Shown one piece after another: positions 9,101 through 17,769 of a DNA stretch of 64,000 nt (its first letter is position 1; each line of letters begins with the position of its first letter). Source of the stretch: MED-G105 sp038522945 (GTDB lineage: Bacteria > Pseudomonadota > Alphaproteobacteria > Caulobacterales > Parvularculaceae); assembly GCA_038522945.1 (NCBI GenBank), contig JBCBJV010000004.1, positions 62,001-126,000 on the forward strand, read 5' to 3'. The notes under the pieces are model-generated. The model was not told where the DNA came from. It did not search any database and saw nothing but the letters and a program-made list of their open reading frames with translations. The position numbers and the translations under genes were made by a program.

Positions 9101-9593
9101 GGAAGCTGCCGCCCTTGGACATCCACCCGCACAGCTACAGCTCGGCGAATTGTTCAAGACGGGGCGGGGCGTTGAAAAAGATCTGGAACAATCTCGGCTC
9201 TGGTTTGAACGCGCTGCCAATGGCGGCAATATCCTTGCGATGCACCGCCTTGGCGTGATGTCAGCCCGGGGCGACGGCGGCGAGGTCGACATCAACGTTT
9301 CCGTCGGATGGTTCACCAAGGCCGCCAATCACGGCCTTGTGGATTCCCAATACAACCTCGGTGCGACCTACCATCCGAGCGCGGAGGGCGATCCAGCGGG
9401 CCTTCAGGACCGGGAAAAGTCCTATTTTTGGTACAGCCTTGCAGCGAAAAACGGCGACGAACAGGCTGGCGCGCTCGGCCAGGGTGTCGGTGAAGCGCTT
9501 TCCCCGGATGTGCGCACCCGCATTCAAGACGAAGTCGCTTCCTGGAACCCGTTGATCCCGAACGAAGCCGCCAACGAACGCCCTGGCGCATAA
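6156..9593 (+). CDS. PodJ-like polar organiser with Sel1 repeats
   Basis: 1145 residues starting at GTG with GAGG ten bases upstream. The N-terminus carries a WSIKGIDRDARETAKEKA-type motif plus MTLGEWLN, typical of PodJ-like and other Sel1-repeat localisation proteins of alphaproteobacteria. Residues of about 70-340 are charged and heptad-like (coiled coil). Residues 350-830 are an acidic, low-complexity region with repeated E-L-x-L-P-D-L motifs, then a lysine/arginine-rich patch. One membrane segment lies near residues 868-890. The periplasmic C-terminus has three or four Sel1/TPR repeats (LGELFKTGRGVEKDLEQS, and others). In Caulobacter PodJ places pili and flagellum factors at the new pole. 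The upstream CtrA site fits cell-cycle control. Confidence 0.85.
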   Translation: MTASEQKSKSVTPWSIKGIDRDARETAKEKARANGMTLGEWLNTMIQDAGENGGVSEAQVREIAEAISLLGRKVTAAEEKGAEAVQDLARNFGGVVERVQRLERSSPAGDTAELSERVATLEEKSTDRQRIDALMALEKAVAQMAVQFETTQKTSVERLDSQERQLKTILDRLEDRKSGEDAATNAALDHLKIAIEGLSTRIARAEKIASEAANAKAEVTAETDPTFVERTGKRLRVLGDEIKRGGDQIRALETSIERLSGQIDEAERRSAEGVQKVSETIAGLRDQLLSEQAAPSPTVSPDAVTRRDLQTAMTVISEQTDHRLSELSGTVEAALARLEQQYTEGMPNLQQSASSDVLPAALLATDAVSDTADEEIPELQLPDLQSGEGQEANGVNPADLLSRAELVSPSGVGDLAGTAGTEATTNVTSQVGPGTGSNEGPITEIDIDEIDPELLDLQDEIESAFAELDIEETPPAPQAATNLDGTAGAPADVPELELPDLDLLSDPDLSGDQETNGGLSAGDAAQDPTSGATDPFDMLDPETDGSTVSAESAESDPFAAIDDFDFDLDGETAATSAETKSTNDTRPETAEASASQKSILDDVRNAFGFGDDNESAAPNNPSAQQAVPDQTEAPSVAGVPGAAQQAAAESQPASEKGDLDDAMGVLDDLDLDEDTPPPPFGRRHPAEPDTDGEEAGEEVPPFVSETEPTEEKGAGGNYLKAARAAAREAAARAEEDSKKPRSKRKLTPKQRAILLAKAKRKKVEALRAAEAKKGGTDAPLVADELLPDTDKTDSNLEETTDEPKGPLAKLKSLLPGKKTNDGTLADSVPSTEGSVSDSPLEDLDDLGAALADDEGHKKSGGLQVMTAGPVTIVLVIGIVLTLAVLAFLAKDLLTGSQQATPSLTFDRPTQGAVASNGSDTVGNAGTSDDRLATPAFRDSESTLLQANEDDLIQPRALFLQSIEALSTATTDAEQADAIKTLQEAAALGHPPAQLQLGELFKTGRGVEKDLEQSRLWFERAANGGNILAMHRLGVMSARGDGGEVDINVSVGWFTKAANHGLVDSQYNLGATYHPSAEGDPAGLQDREKSYFWYSLAAKNGDEQAGALGQGVGEALSPDVRTRIQDEVASWNPLIPNEAANERPGA

Positions 9594-9619
9594 ATAAATC
9601 TGTTCAATCATCATTGCTT

Positions 9620-9651
9620 AAAGCCGCTTCCCTACTGGATGCGGCTTTTTT
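9620..9651 (+). terminator. Terminator after PodJ-like gene
   Basis: AAAGCCGC pairs with GCGGCTTT across a 13-base loop and is followed by a run of T, about 25 bases after the stop. Confidence 0.75.
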
Positions 9652-9725
9652 CTTGACCTGATAGCTATGCTATGTGGACTAAGTCCCATGAGATCTTCTA
9701 GGGGCCTACTTATGAGGGGTGCGGT

Positions 9726-10208
9726 ATGGACAATAAAGAAAGAGAGCTGACAACTCTCGGCTATCTGGGTCTGTTCCCCTTTATGATTGGGGCCATCGGG
9801 GGATGGGGGCTCATTTGGGTCAACGAGGTCATGGCATTTAAGCTTGCCGATGCCGCCATCTACTATGGAGCAATTATTGCTTCTTACATGGCGGGCATGG
9901 GAGCTGGCGCTCAGCTGACAGGCACTTCCCGTAGCAACTCATCATTGCTCCCGTCCATGATGGCGGCGCTTGTTGCGTGGGCAACAATCCTACCGAACAT
10001 GTTCTCCATCAACACGATGGCAATCTCCTGCATCGTTTTGATCCTCGTTTTTGTTTATCTGCTCATGCGAGACTTGCGGGCAGTTGAAATCGGTGGGTTA
10101 CCGAAATGGTATGGCCCCCTCCGTCAAAGGCTAACATTCTGGGTTTGCATTGCGCTCTTTATGCTGACGGTCTTGCAACTACTCTACCCAAAATATATTC
10201 CTTTCTAG
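9726..10208 (+). CDS. DUF3429-like membrane protein
   Basis: 160 residues with four predicted membrane helices. The N-terminal LGYLGLFPFMIGAIGG and the YYGAIIASYMAGMGAGAQ segment resemble DUF3429 proteins, small inner-membrane proteins of unknown function common in proteobacteria. GAGGGGTGCGGT precedes the ATG. GC content is a little lower than in the neighbours. The next gene starts 23 bases downstream, so the two may be cotranscribed. No function can be given. Confidence 0.7.
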   Translation: MDNKERELTTLGYLGLFPFMIGAIGGWGLIWVNEVMAFKLADAAIYYGAIIASYMAGMGAGAQLTGTSRSNSSLLPSMMAALVAWATILPNMFSINTMAISCIVLILVFVYLLMRDLRAVEIGGLPKWYGPLRQRLTFWVCIALFMLTVLQLLYPKYIPF

Positions 10209-10231
10209 GCGATTGAAGCGAGCGCACTAAC

Positions 10232-11152
10232 ATGGACGCAAGCGCCCTCGACGCGCTCATCATCGACATCGACCCGGTCGTCCGTACCGGGATCGCGATC
10301 TCCCTGATGCTCATCATGTTCGGGATCGCGCTGGGTCTTAAACCGTCGGATTTCAAATTCATCCGAGAGCGTCCTGTGCTCTTTGCCGGCGGCGCGTTGG
10401 CCCAGATCGTCCTGTTGCCATTTGTAACGCTTTTGCTGATCTTTGCGCTCCAACCTATGGCGTCCATCGCGCTTGGCATGATCATCGTTGCCTGTTGTCC
10501 CGGCGGGGCATCGTCCAACATGTTCTCGCATTTTGCGCGGGCCAATATCGCCTTTTCAGTGGCCCTCACCGCCACATCGAGCCTCGCGGCCGCCCTGTTG
10601 ACCCCGGCCTCGATCCTGTTCTGGTCAGGGCTTTACGAGCCCACTGCGAACCTCCTGCAATCGATTGAATTCGATCCGGTCGCGTTTCTTGGCCAGACCT
10701 TCGTCCTGCTGGCCGTGCCGCTGACAGCCGGTATGATGATCGCCTGGCGCGCGCCTGGAATAGCAGCCCGCTGGACTTCGCGCATCGCTCGGATGGGCGC
10801 TGCCTGTCTTGCCACGACCGTGGTCTACGGCACCTGGAAGTTCATCGGCACCCTTTTCGCCGCGATACCGGTTTTTGGTCCCATTGTGATTATTCACAAT
10901 GCCCTCGCCTTTGGGACCGGCTGGCTCGCTGGCCGCGTTCTTGGCGCAGACGGACCGTCCCGACGCACCATGACCATCGAAGTCGGCATCCAGAATTCCG
11001 GCCTCGCCCTGGTCATCCTCCTCAGCCAGCTCAATGGCCTTGGCGGGGCGGCCGCTATCGCTGCTGCCTGGGGCATTTGGCACCTGGTTGGCGGAACGGC
11101 TATGGTCTGGCTGTTCAGGAATATCGACAAGCGCGCGGCCGCGGTCAGTTAG
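10232..11152 (+). CDS. Bile acid:sodium symporter (BASS/SBF) family transporter
   Basis: 306 residues with nine or ten hydrophobic helices. The GIALGLKPSDF segment at residues 34-44 and VACCPGGASSNMFSHFARAN around residues 89-108 are the signature of the sodium-coupled BASS fold, whose discontinuous helices bind sodium and an organic anion. Bacterial members carry diverse carboxylates and not only bile acids. It is the first gene of a tight run with a D-aminoacylase-like amidohydrolase (43 bases later) and a CysK-type synthase (32 bases after that). The substrate could therefore be an N-acyl amino acid or related acid, which is inference. Confidence 0.88.
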   Translation: MDASALDALIIDIDPVVRTGIAISLMLIMFGIALGLKPSDFKFIRERPVLFAGGALAQIVLLPFVTLLLIFALQPMASIALGMIIVACCPGGASSNMFSHFARANIAFSVALTATSSLAAALLTPASILFWSGLYEPTANLLQSIEFDPVAFLGQTFVLLAVPLTAGMMIAWRAPGIAARWTSRIARMGAACLATTVVYGTWKFIGTLFAAIPVFGPIVIIHNALAFGTGWLAGRVLGADGPSRRTMTIEVGIQNSGLALVILLSQLNGLGGAAAIAAAWGIWHLVGGTAMVWLFRNIDKRAAAVS

Positions 11153-11195
11153 ACTGACATGCCAAATTCGCCGCTGACAATCGGGAGAGGCGCCC

Positions 11196-12971
11196 ATGGC
11201 TTTTGATACGATCATTAAGAACGGTCTTGTGTTCGACGGCAACGGAGGCGACGGCCCCCACGATCAAGAGAAAGAAGGCGTGCATGCCAATATCGGCATC
11301 AAGGACGGGCGCATTGCCGAAATCGGCGCTTGCGCCGCTGCGGCCGACCGGACCATCGATGCCGAAGGTGCAATCGTCACACCGGGCTTTATTGATCTGC
11401 ATACCCATTATGATGGGCAGGTCACCTGGGACGAAGAATTACGCCCGTCGGTGAATTTTGGCGTGACAACCGCTGTCATGGGCAATTGCGGCGTCGGCTT
11501 TGCCCCGGTCAAACCAACCGACCACGACCGGCTCATCCGCCTGATGGAGGGCGTTGAAGATATCCCGGGCACGGCGCTTCACGAAGGGATCTCCTGGGGC
11601 TGGGAGAGCTTTGGTCAGTACCTTGATAAAATCGACAGTCTGCCGCACACGATCGATTTTGCCGTCATGGCGGTCCACGACCCAATCCGGGTCTATGCCA
11701 TGGGCGAGCGCGCCATCTACAATGAGCAAGCGAGCGAGGACGACCTGAAAGCGATGCAAGCGGCCCTCAATGAAGCGCTGAGCGCCGGGGCTTGCGGATT
11801 TTCCATTGGGCGCACGGACGTCCACCGGACCGCCGATGGCGACTGGACGCCGTCTTCAGAAGCTGGCCGGGAAGAACTCACCGCCCTCGCCTCTTGTCTC
11901 AAAGGCACGCGCGGCGTTCTGCAAGGGGTCAGCGACTTCAATCTGGAACGCCCTGAGGAGCAATTCGAAGACGAGTTTGCCCTGGTGGAAGCATTCGTGC
12001 GCGCCGGCGGCGGCCGGCCCGCGTCCTTCTCGCTCATGCAGCGGGATTTCGCGCCGGACCAGTGGCAGCGGATCCTGAAAGAAACCGAACGCCTGAACGC
12101 TGACGGCATTGATTTCCGCGTGCAAGTTGCGCCCCGAGCCATTGGCGTCTTTACCGGCCTTCAGTGCACGTTCCATGCGATCATGGGTCAGCCGGCCTAC
12201 CGCGAAATCGCCGACAAACCACTCCATGAGCGGGTGGCGATTATGCGCGATCCGGACTTCAAGCGCCGGTGTCTTGCTGACAAGCCGGTAAAACTTGCCG
12301 GCGAAGGGTCATCCGTACCGCCCATGGTCGACAATTTCATTGCCGGCGTTGAACTTGTTGCCAACAAGCTGTTCCGCCTTGGCGAAGAACCTGACTATGA
12401 ACAAAGCATTGACCAGTCCCTTGGCGCAGAGGCCCGCCGCGACGGGGTCACGGCCATGGAGAAGCTCTACGACACCCTACTGGAGCTTGACGGCCATCAG
12501 CTGATCTATTTCCCGGTCTATAACTACACCGACTTCAATTACGATAATGTCCACACCATGCTGTCTCACCCGAAAGCCCTGCTCGGGCTATCAGACGGCG
12601 GCGCCCATGTGGGCACGATTTGTGACGCGAGCTTCCCGGCCTATCTGTTGAGCCACTGGACCCGTGACCGGCAGACTGACAAAGTGGCGCTCTCCAAAGC
12701 AGTGCGCATGCTGAGCGCTGATGCAGCGGACTATCTGGGCCTTGAAGACCGGGGCCGCTTGAAGGTCGGCTTGCGCGCCGACATCAACGTCATTGACTAC
12801 GACAACCTTTCCTTGAAGGCACCTAGAATGGTCCAGGACCTGCCCGCTGGTGGCCAACGGCTTCTCCAGGAAGTGGAAGGCTATCGTGCGACGCTGGTCG
12901 CGGGGGCGCAGGTGATTGCAAACGATCAGATTACAAATCAACGGCCGGGCCGGCTGGTGAGGTTCAACTAG
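11196..12971 (+). CDS. Amidohydrolase, N-acyl-D-amino-acid deacylase family
   Basis: 591 residues with GGGAGAGG eight bases before the ATG. The protein is a metal-dependent TIM-barrel amidohydrolase: TPGFIDLHTHYDGQ near residues 62-75 gives the H-x-H metal ligands, GVTTAVMGNCGVGFAPV carries the D-aminoacylase signature with the metal-bridging cysteine region, and LSDGGAHVG near residue 465 gives the late histidine and catalytic aspartate area. Such enzymes release D-amino acids from N-acyl-D-amino acids; several relatives act on other amides or dihydropyrimidine-like rings. Its place between a BASS transporter and a CysK-like enzyme suggests uptake and breakdown of one compound. Confidence 0.85.
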   Translation: MAFDTIIKNGLVFDGNGGDGPHDQEKEGVHANIGIKDGRIAEIGACAAAADRTIDAEGAIVTPGFIDLHTHYDGQVTWDEELRPSVNFGVTTAVMGNCGVGFAPVKPTDHDRLIRLMEGVEDIPGTALHEGISWGWESFGQYLDKIDSLPHTIDFAVMAVHDPIRVYAMGERAIYNEQASEDDLKAMQAALNEALSAGACGFSIGRTDVHRTADGDWTPSSEAGREELTALASCLKGTRGVLQGVSDFNLERPEEQFEDEFALVEAFVRAGGGRPASFSLMQRDFAPDQWQRILKETERLNADGIDFRVQVAPRAIGVFTGLQCTFHAIMGQPAYREIADKPLHERVAIMRDPDFKRRCLADKPVKLAGEGSSVPPMVDNFIAGVELVANKLFRLGEEPDYEQSIDQSLGAEARRDGVTAMEKLYDTLLELDGHQLIYFPVYNYTDFNYDNVHTMLSHPKALLGLSDGGAHVGTICDASFPAYLLSHWTRDRQTDKVALSKAVRMLSADAADYLGLEDRGRLKVGLRADINVIDYDNLSLKAPRMVQDLPAGGQRLLQEVEGYRATLVAGAQVIANDQITNQRPGRLVRFN

Positions 12972-13003
12972 TTTCCGTTCACACGCGAGGAGAGACGCGA
13001 GAT

Positions 13004-14047
13004 ATGACCAAGTACGAAAACATTGTTCAGACTGTCGGCAACACGCCTGTCGTCCGGATTAATCGTCTGGGGCCGGATGGCGTGAACCTCTGGGTCAAGA
13101 TCGAAGCGTTCAATCCGTTAGGCTCGGTAAAAGATCGGCTTGCCATGGGCGTCATTGAAGCGGCCGAACAAACCGGCGCACTGAAGCCCGGCCAGACGGT
13201 GGTCGAGGCGACCAGCGGTAATACCGGGATCGGCCTTGCCATGGTCTGTGCCCAGAAAGGCTATCCCTTAGTTATCGTCATGGCCGAGAGCTTTTCCATT
13301 GAAAGGCGAAAATTGATGCGGTTTCTAGGCGCGAAAGTCGTCCTCACGCCCGCGCCTTTGAAGGGAACCGGCATGATCCAGAAGGCCAAGGAACTGGCCG
13401 AGAAAAACGGCTGGTTCATGACCCGCCAGTTTGAAAATGAAGCCAACCCGAACATTCACGAGCACACCACAGGCCGGGAGATCCTCAATGATTTTGCCGG
13501 CGAGCCGCTCGACTATTGGGTCACCGGTTACGGCACCGGCGGGACGATGACCGGCGTTTCGCGAGTTTTGAAAAAAGAACGCCCCGAGACGAAAATCATC
13601 GTGGCCGAACCAGACGTTGCCCCTCTCCTGACCGACGGCAGTCCCCAGGAACGCCAAAAGGACGGGTCCGCCGCCGCCAGCCATCCAGCCTGGACGCCCC
13701 ATCCCATCCAGGGGTGGACGCCGGACTTTATTCCTCTGATTGCAGAGGAAATCCGCGAGGCAGGCAATATTGACGATGTGGTCAAGGTCTCAGGGGCCGA
13801 TGGGACTAAATGCGCGCGCAACCTTGCCACCCATGAAGGGATTTTCACGGGCGTTTCCGGCGGATCAACCTTCGCCGTCGCCTTGGAGATTGCGGCAAAA
13901 GCCGAAACCGGTGCGACGATCCTCTGTATGCTGCCCGATACTGGTGAGCGCTACATGACCACCCCGCTCTTTGAGCATATCGAGGAGGGCATGAATGCCG
14001 ACGAGCTGGAGCTTTCAGAGTCCACGCCAACCGCGCAGTTTGAATGA
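13004..14047 (+). CDS. cysK: Cysteine synthase A-type PLP enzyme with an insertion
   Basis: 347 residues, somewhat longer than the usual 310-325. GAGGAGAG precedes the ATG. It is a fold-type II PLP enzyme making cysteine from O-acetylserine and sulfide. K43 in NPLGSVKDR is the PLP lysine, TSGNTGIG near residues 69-76 binds the substrate carboxylate, and GTGGTMTGVSR binds the phosphate. Odd: around residues 206-240 the usual short loop before the IQG motif is expanded by roughly a dozen residues (SPQERQKDGSAAASHPAW). This loop lies near the active-site entrance, so a different substrate is possible. It is the last gene of the transporter-deacylase run. Confidence 0.88.
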   Translation: MTKYENIVQTVGNTPVVRINRLGPDGVNLWVKIEAFNPLGSVKDRLAMGVIEAAEQTGALKPGQTVVEATSGNTGIGLAMVCAQKGYPLVIVMAESFSIERRKLMRFLGAKVVLTPAPLKGTGMIQKAKELAEKNGWFMTRQFENEANPNIHEHTTGREILNDFAGEPLDYWVTGYGTGGTMTGVSRVLKKERPETKIIVAEPDVAPLLTDGSPQERQKDGSAAASHPAWTPHPIQGWTPDFIPLIAEEIREAGNIDDVVKVSGADGTKCARNLATHEGIFTGVSGGSTFAVALEIAAKAETGATILCMLPDTGERYMTTPLFEHIEEGMNADELELSESTPTAQFE

Positions 14048-14082
14048 ACCTTTAGGAACATCCTATTGAATAGGGAACTCGT

Positions 14083-14673
14083 TCACTCACCAGCCGGATT
14101 ATAACCATCTGCATCGAGAACAACCTCAAGGACCCTAGGTTGTGGGGGTGAAACAAATTCGACGCCCGCTTCGGTTTTCCACTTCCACTGGAACGCGTAG
14201 TAACCTTCACTCAAGCTTAAGCGCTGATCGCAGACTTCATACCACCCGGAAGTTGATACTAATTGTTCAGGATCCTCTCGACGCTCACAACTAAAACGCC
14301 CTGGTCCGTCACCTTCGCCACGAACCACAAGGCTTTGTGCGTCAAACGGAAAATCCTTTACGCCAATCACCGTGCTTCCGTCCGCCCCGAAATGAAAAAT
14401 TTCCTCCTTTGGTAAGTTCAGTGGTCTGAACCAAAGAGTCTTTTGGGCTGTCACTGCAGTTTCCGGAAACGAATTCGGAATGAAGTTTGCCCGAAGCCGA
14501 AAGGGAAAATTTTCCGAAAATATGAATGTACGCGAAAATTGACCTGTATCGTCCTCGATGATGCTAGGCGAGAAATACTCAATCCTCATCGCATCGTTTC
14601 GGACAGCTTCCAAGGTTGTACAGGCGGATAGCACAGAGGTTACCGCGAAGGCGGCAAAAATCGATCGTTGCAT
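14083..14673 (-). CDS. Putative lipoprotein of unknown function
   Basis: 196 residues from the ATG at 14673, chosen because AAAGGACGAGCG lies just upstream and the protein then begins with a clean lipoprotein signal (lipobox LSAC, cysteine 18). The rest is beta-rich with two cysteines in the second half (FSCERRED and YEVCDQRL) that may form a disulfide. I recognise no family. GC is lower than in the flanking genes. It converges with cysK, whose stop is 35 bases away. Confidence 0.6.
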   Translation of the reverse strand: MQRSIFAAFAVTSVLSACTTLEAVRNDAMRIEYFSPSIIEDDTGQFSRTFIFSENFPFRLRANFIPNSFPETAVTAQKTLWFRPLNLPKEEIFHFGADGSTVIGVKDFPFDAQSLVVRGEGDGPGRFSCERREDPEQLVSTSGWYEVCDQRLSLSEGYYAFQWKWKTEAGVEFVSPPQPRVLEVVLDADGYNPAGE

Positions 14674-14863
14674 CGCTCGTCCTTTCTGAAGCGAAGTTCT
14701 CGACAGGTCGGGGGGACGCAAACAACAAATACAGAAAGAAACAAAAAACTTGGGCCACTCATCAGGCCCTTCTTTTCAAACGGTGTTACAGAATATGCCA
14801 CTCTGAGTCGACCTTTGACGTCAAAATCCGTTAATTTATAGCGTCAACAAATGAGGCCGACCC

Positions 14864-16009
14864 ATGACTTTCACGTTCAAAACCGTTCCGTCGATCCTCT
14901 TTGAAGTGGGCGCTGCCGCGCGGCTCGGGGCGCTGGTGAAGGACCGCATGAAACGCCCGGTGTTCGTGACCGACAAGGGCGTCATGGCGGCAGGCCTCGC
15001 CGAAACTGCCATCAAGAACCTGCAAGTGGAAGGGCTCGACTATCTCCTGTTTGATGGCGTGGAAGCTGACCCACCGGCGGCGGTCGTCAAACGGGCCGTT
15101 GAGGCGGCTCGCGCTCACAAGGCAGACGGTGTCATCGGGTTCGGGGGTGGCTCATCCCTTGATACCGCGAAGATCATCGCCGTCCTGATGGCCTCAAGTC
15201 AGTCCCTTGAAGATATTTACGGTACGGACAATGTGACTGGTGCGCGAGCCCCGCTCGTCCTGCTGCCCACCACTGCCGGGACCGGTTCAGAGGTCACCTC
15301 GATTTCGGTCATCACGACAGAAGACGATCAGAAGATGGGCGTCGTCGCCGATCAGCTCTACGGGGATCTTGCCATCGTCGATCCAGCCCTGACACTCACG
15401 GCACCGCGGCATGTCACGGCAGCCACTGGCATCGATGCGATGGTCCACGCCATTGAGGGGTACACGTCCAAAATTAAAAAGAACCCCGTGTCGGATGCCC
15501 TCGCCCGCGAGGCCCTTGCGCTCTTGGCGAACAATATCAATGCGGCCTGCGACACGCCGGATGACATCGATGCCCGTTCCAATATGGCCCTTGGGGCAAT
15601 GCTCGCCGGGCAAGCTTTTGCCAATGCCCCGGTCGGCGCAGTCCACGCCATGGCGTATCCATTGGGCGCGATTTTTCATGTGCCGCACGGGCTCTCGAAC
15701 TCGCTAATGCTAGCGCCAGTCCTGAAGTTTAACGCCAGCGAGGCCGCGCCGCTTTATGCGGAGCTTGGCGATGTGATCGGGGCTGACAGCACCGGTGACT
15801 TTGCCGATCGGGCCGATGCGTTCATTGCCAAGCTGACATCGATTTGCGCGGGCACCGGTGTCGAACAGCGGCTCTCGGAAGTCGGCGTCTCCCACAATGA
15901 CCTGCCGCGCATGGCCGAGGACGTAATGAAAATCGACCGTCTCCTCCAGAATAATCCGCGCGAGATGACCTACACCGACGCACTCACGCTGTACACGGAA
16001 GTCCTTTAG
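14864..16009 (+). CDS. Iron-containing alcohol dehydrogenase
   Basis: 381 residues, the normal length for group III (Fe-dependent) alcohol dehydrogenases. GGGSSLDTAKIIAVL near residue 93 is the NAD-binding glycine motif. Metal-binding histidines occur in DAMVHAIEGY, AVHAMAYPLG and FHVPHGLSN. The enzyme oxidises or reduces alcohols, aldehydes or hydroxyacids with NAD(P); substrate prediction is not possible. TGAGGCCG lies ahead of the ATG. It stands alone, converging with the membrane protein gene at 16047. Confidence 0.93.
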   Translation: MTFTFKTVPSILFEVGAAARLGALVKDRMKRPVFVTDKGVMAAGLAETAIKNLQVEGLDYLLFDGVEADPPAAVVKRAVEAARAHKADGVIGFGGGSSLDTAKIIAVLMASSQSLEDIYGTDNVTGARAPLVLLPTTAGTGSEVTSISVITTEDDQKMGVVADQLYGDLAIVDPALTLTAPRHVTAATGIDAMVHAIEGYTSKIKKNPVSDALAREALALLANNINAACDTPDDIDARSNMALGAMLAGQAFANAPVGAVHAMAYPLGAIFHVPHGLSNSLMLAPVLKFNASEAAPLYAELGDVIGADSTGDFADRADAFIAKLTSICAGTGVEQRLSEVGVSHNDLPRMAEDVMKIDRLLQNNPREMTYTDALTLYTEVL

Positions 16010-16046
16010 CGGCGCGAGTGCTCCTGCCCCCCAGTGTGTAGGCAAG

Positions 16047-17033
16047 TCAGTAGATTTTGCAGTCCTCGCCGCAATTGGTGAGGTAGGCATAGACCCGGCC
16101 GGGAAACGCCGATTGGGCCCCAACGGAAAACGCCGCAAAACCAATAAAACCGGCAATGGCAATCAAAACGCCGATAAATACGACGATGCCCGCAAGAATA
16201 TTGCTGATGGCAGCAGCAAGGCTGCCGACAATCGCCAAGACGATTAGCGTCGGGATAAATACCATCAAGAAGACGACGAACAACGTGCCCTGGAGCATGG
16301 CGAGGAAGAACGCCCCAGCTATCAGGAGCCGGAAGGAATTCCCAGACGTCAGCCGCCAGGCATCCCCGAACGAGATCCGGTTTTCGATCGCTGCAAGGGG
16401 CAGAACCGGCAGGAACCGCACGCCGATGATCAGCGCAGCAATCACGATTGCAACCACAATCGCCGCCATGGGAGCTGCAAAGATGGGTGATTCAACAATG
16501 CCAAAAGTGTCAGCTATCGCGGCGCCGCCTGCCGTCACACCCCCGATCAGGGCGAACATTGCAATCATGATCACGAAGACCAACACGATCAAAAGCAACG
16601 TCACAAGCGCGTAGCGCAATTCCCGGCCACCAAGGGCAAAATAGAAAGGCAAAGTCGGCGGTTCATAGGCCGCGAGGGTCGCCGCCCGCATCACCGCCAC
16701 ATAGACGCACGCCATCAGAATCAGCGGCACAACCATCATCACGACGTTGAAAACGAAGTAGGCACCGATAAACTCTGCATCGTCGATAAAGGCGTCTTCC
16801 AGTTCAACCTCAAATGTCTCAAGTCCGTCTTCGCCCTCTTCTGCGACAACCTCCATCGCTTCGTACACCCGGTCGAAAGCGCCAGTGTCGACCATGAAGA
16901 AACCAATCATCCCTGCGATTACTGCGAATGTTAGAAGCAAAGGCAGCCACGCGATGCGGATAATCATCCCAATCCGTTCAAAGCCAAACAATATCGCTTC
17001 CAGCCCTGGCCGCAGAAATGGTAGTTTTGCCAT
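16047..17033 (-). CDS. Polytopic membrane protein of unknown function
   Basis: 328 residues from the ATG at 17033 (GTGAGGGA upstream); the frame extends 11 codons further, but without a ribosome site. There are about six membrane helices, an acidic extracytoplasmic stretch between helix 1 and 2 (EEGEDGLETFEVELEDAF), and a cytoplasmic loop with a W-R-L-T-S-G-N motif near residue 220. The pattern resembles membrane-domain proteins of the YIP1 or glycerophosphodiester phosphodiesterase membrane-domain type, but I cannot assign one. No neighbour informs its role. Confidence 0.7.
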   Translation of the reverse strand: MAKLPFLRPGLEAILFGFERIGMIIRIAWLPLLLTFAVIAGMIGFFMVDTGAFDRVYEAMEVVAEEGEDGLETFEVELEDAFIDDAEFIGAYFVFNVVMMVVPLILMACVYVAVMRAATLAAYEPPTLPFYFALGGRELRYALVTLLLIVLVFVIMIAMFALIGGVTAGGAAIADTFGIVESPIFAAPMAAIVVAIVIAALIIGVRFLPVLPLAAIENRISFGDAWRLTSGNSFRLLIAGAFFLAMLQGTLFVVFLMVFIPTLIVLAIVGSLAAAISNILAGIVVFIGVLIAIAGFIGFAAFSVGAQSAFPGRVYAYLTNCGEDCKIY

Positions 17034-17193
17034 GTTGTCCCTCACCCCAATGCCCGCCCCTATCAAGCACGTGTCCTATTTCGCGGCGACGACCCTTGCA
17101 GCGTCAAGTGAGGAGGGCCAGAAAGGAGGCTTTCGCGGGCAAGAGTGCACGGCGACTGGTACCGGAATACAACACCTCACCGAATGACCCTTT

Positions 17194-17625
17194 ATGGCTG
17201 CTCCGACAACACAGAGATCCGATTATCCCTACCTCGCACCACTACAAACCCGGTGGGCCGATAATGACGTCTACGGACATGTTAACAATGTCGTCTACTA
17301 CAGCTATTTCGACACCGTGGTGAATGGATACCTCATGGCCCAAGGCGTTCTCGATTTCGAAAACGGCGACACCATTGGCCTAGTGGTTGAAACAAGCTGC
17401 CGGTATTTCGCGCCGCTCGCTTTTCCGGCCCAATTGGAAGGGGGTTTGCGTGTGGCTCGGCTGGGAAATTCGTCCGTCCGCTATGAGCTGGGGATCTTCG
17501 AGGCCAGTCAGGAAAGTCCGGCTGCGGAGGGACATTTCATCCATGTGTATGTAGATCGGCAAACCCGGCGGCCAGTCCGCTTGCCGGATGAGTTACGGTC
17601 TACCCTTGAACGACTTCAATGCTAG
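17194..17625 (+). CDS. Acyl-CoA thioesterase (4-hydroxybenzoyl-CoA thioesterase family)
   Basis: 143 residues forming a single hot-dog domain. TRWADNDVYGHVNNVVYY at residues 18-35 is the family signature, with the catalytic aspartate in the D-x-Y-x-H-V-N-N block. It hydrolyses an acyl-CoA thioester; the YbgC/FcbC-like members accept short or medium acyl groups. It lies upstream of an enoyl-CoA hydratase on the same strand, but with a 144-base gap, so a shared pathway is only suggested. Confidence 0.9.
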   Translation: MAAPTTQRSDYPYLAPLQTRWADNDVYGHVNNVVYYSYFDTVVNGYLMAQGVLDFENGDTIGLVVETSCRYFAPLAFPAQLEGGLRVARLGNSSVRYELGIFEASQESPAAEGHFIHVYVDRQTRRPVRLPDELRSTLERLQC

Positions 17626-17769
17626 AGAGGTAGGGGGCAAATCGCCGGCCAACCTTACTGGTCAGGAATATCCGCACCCGCCCGAGGAAACATAGGACCA
17701 ATAAGTCCCACCACTCATCCATGATAACGTGCAAAAGTTGTGAGTGGCAAATGCGAGGAAATGCCCACC

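Noticed and set aside
8306..9328. Open frame of 340 codons on the minus strand
   Set aside because: Antisense to the PodJ-like gene, serine/arginine-rich and without motifs.
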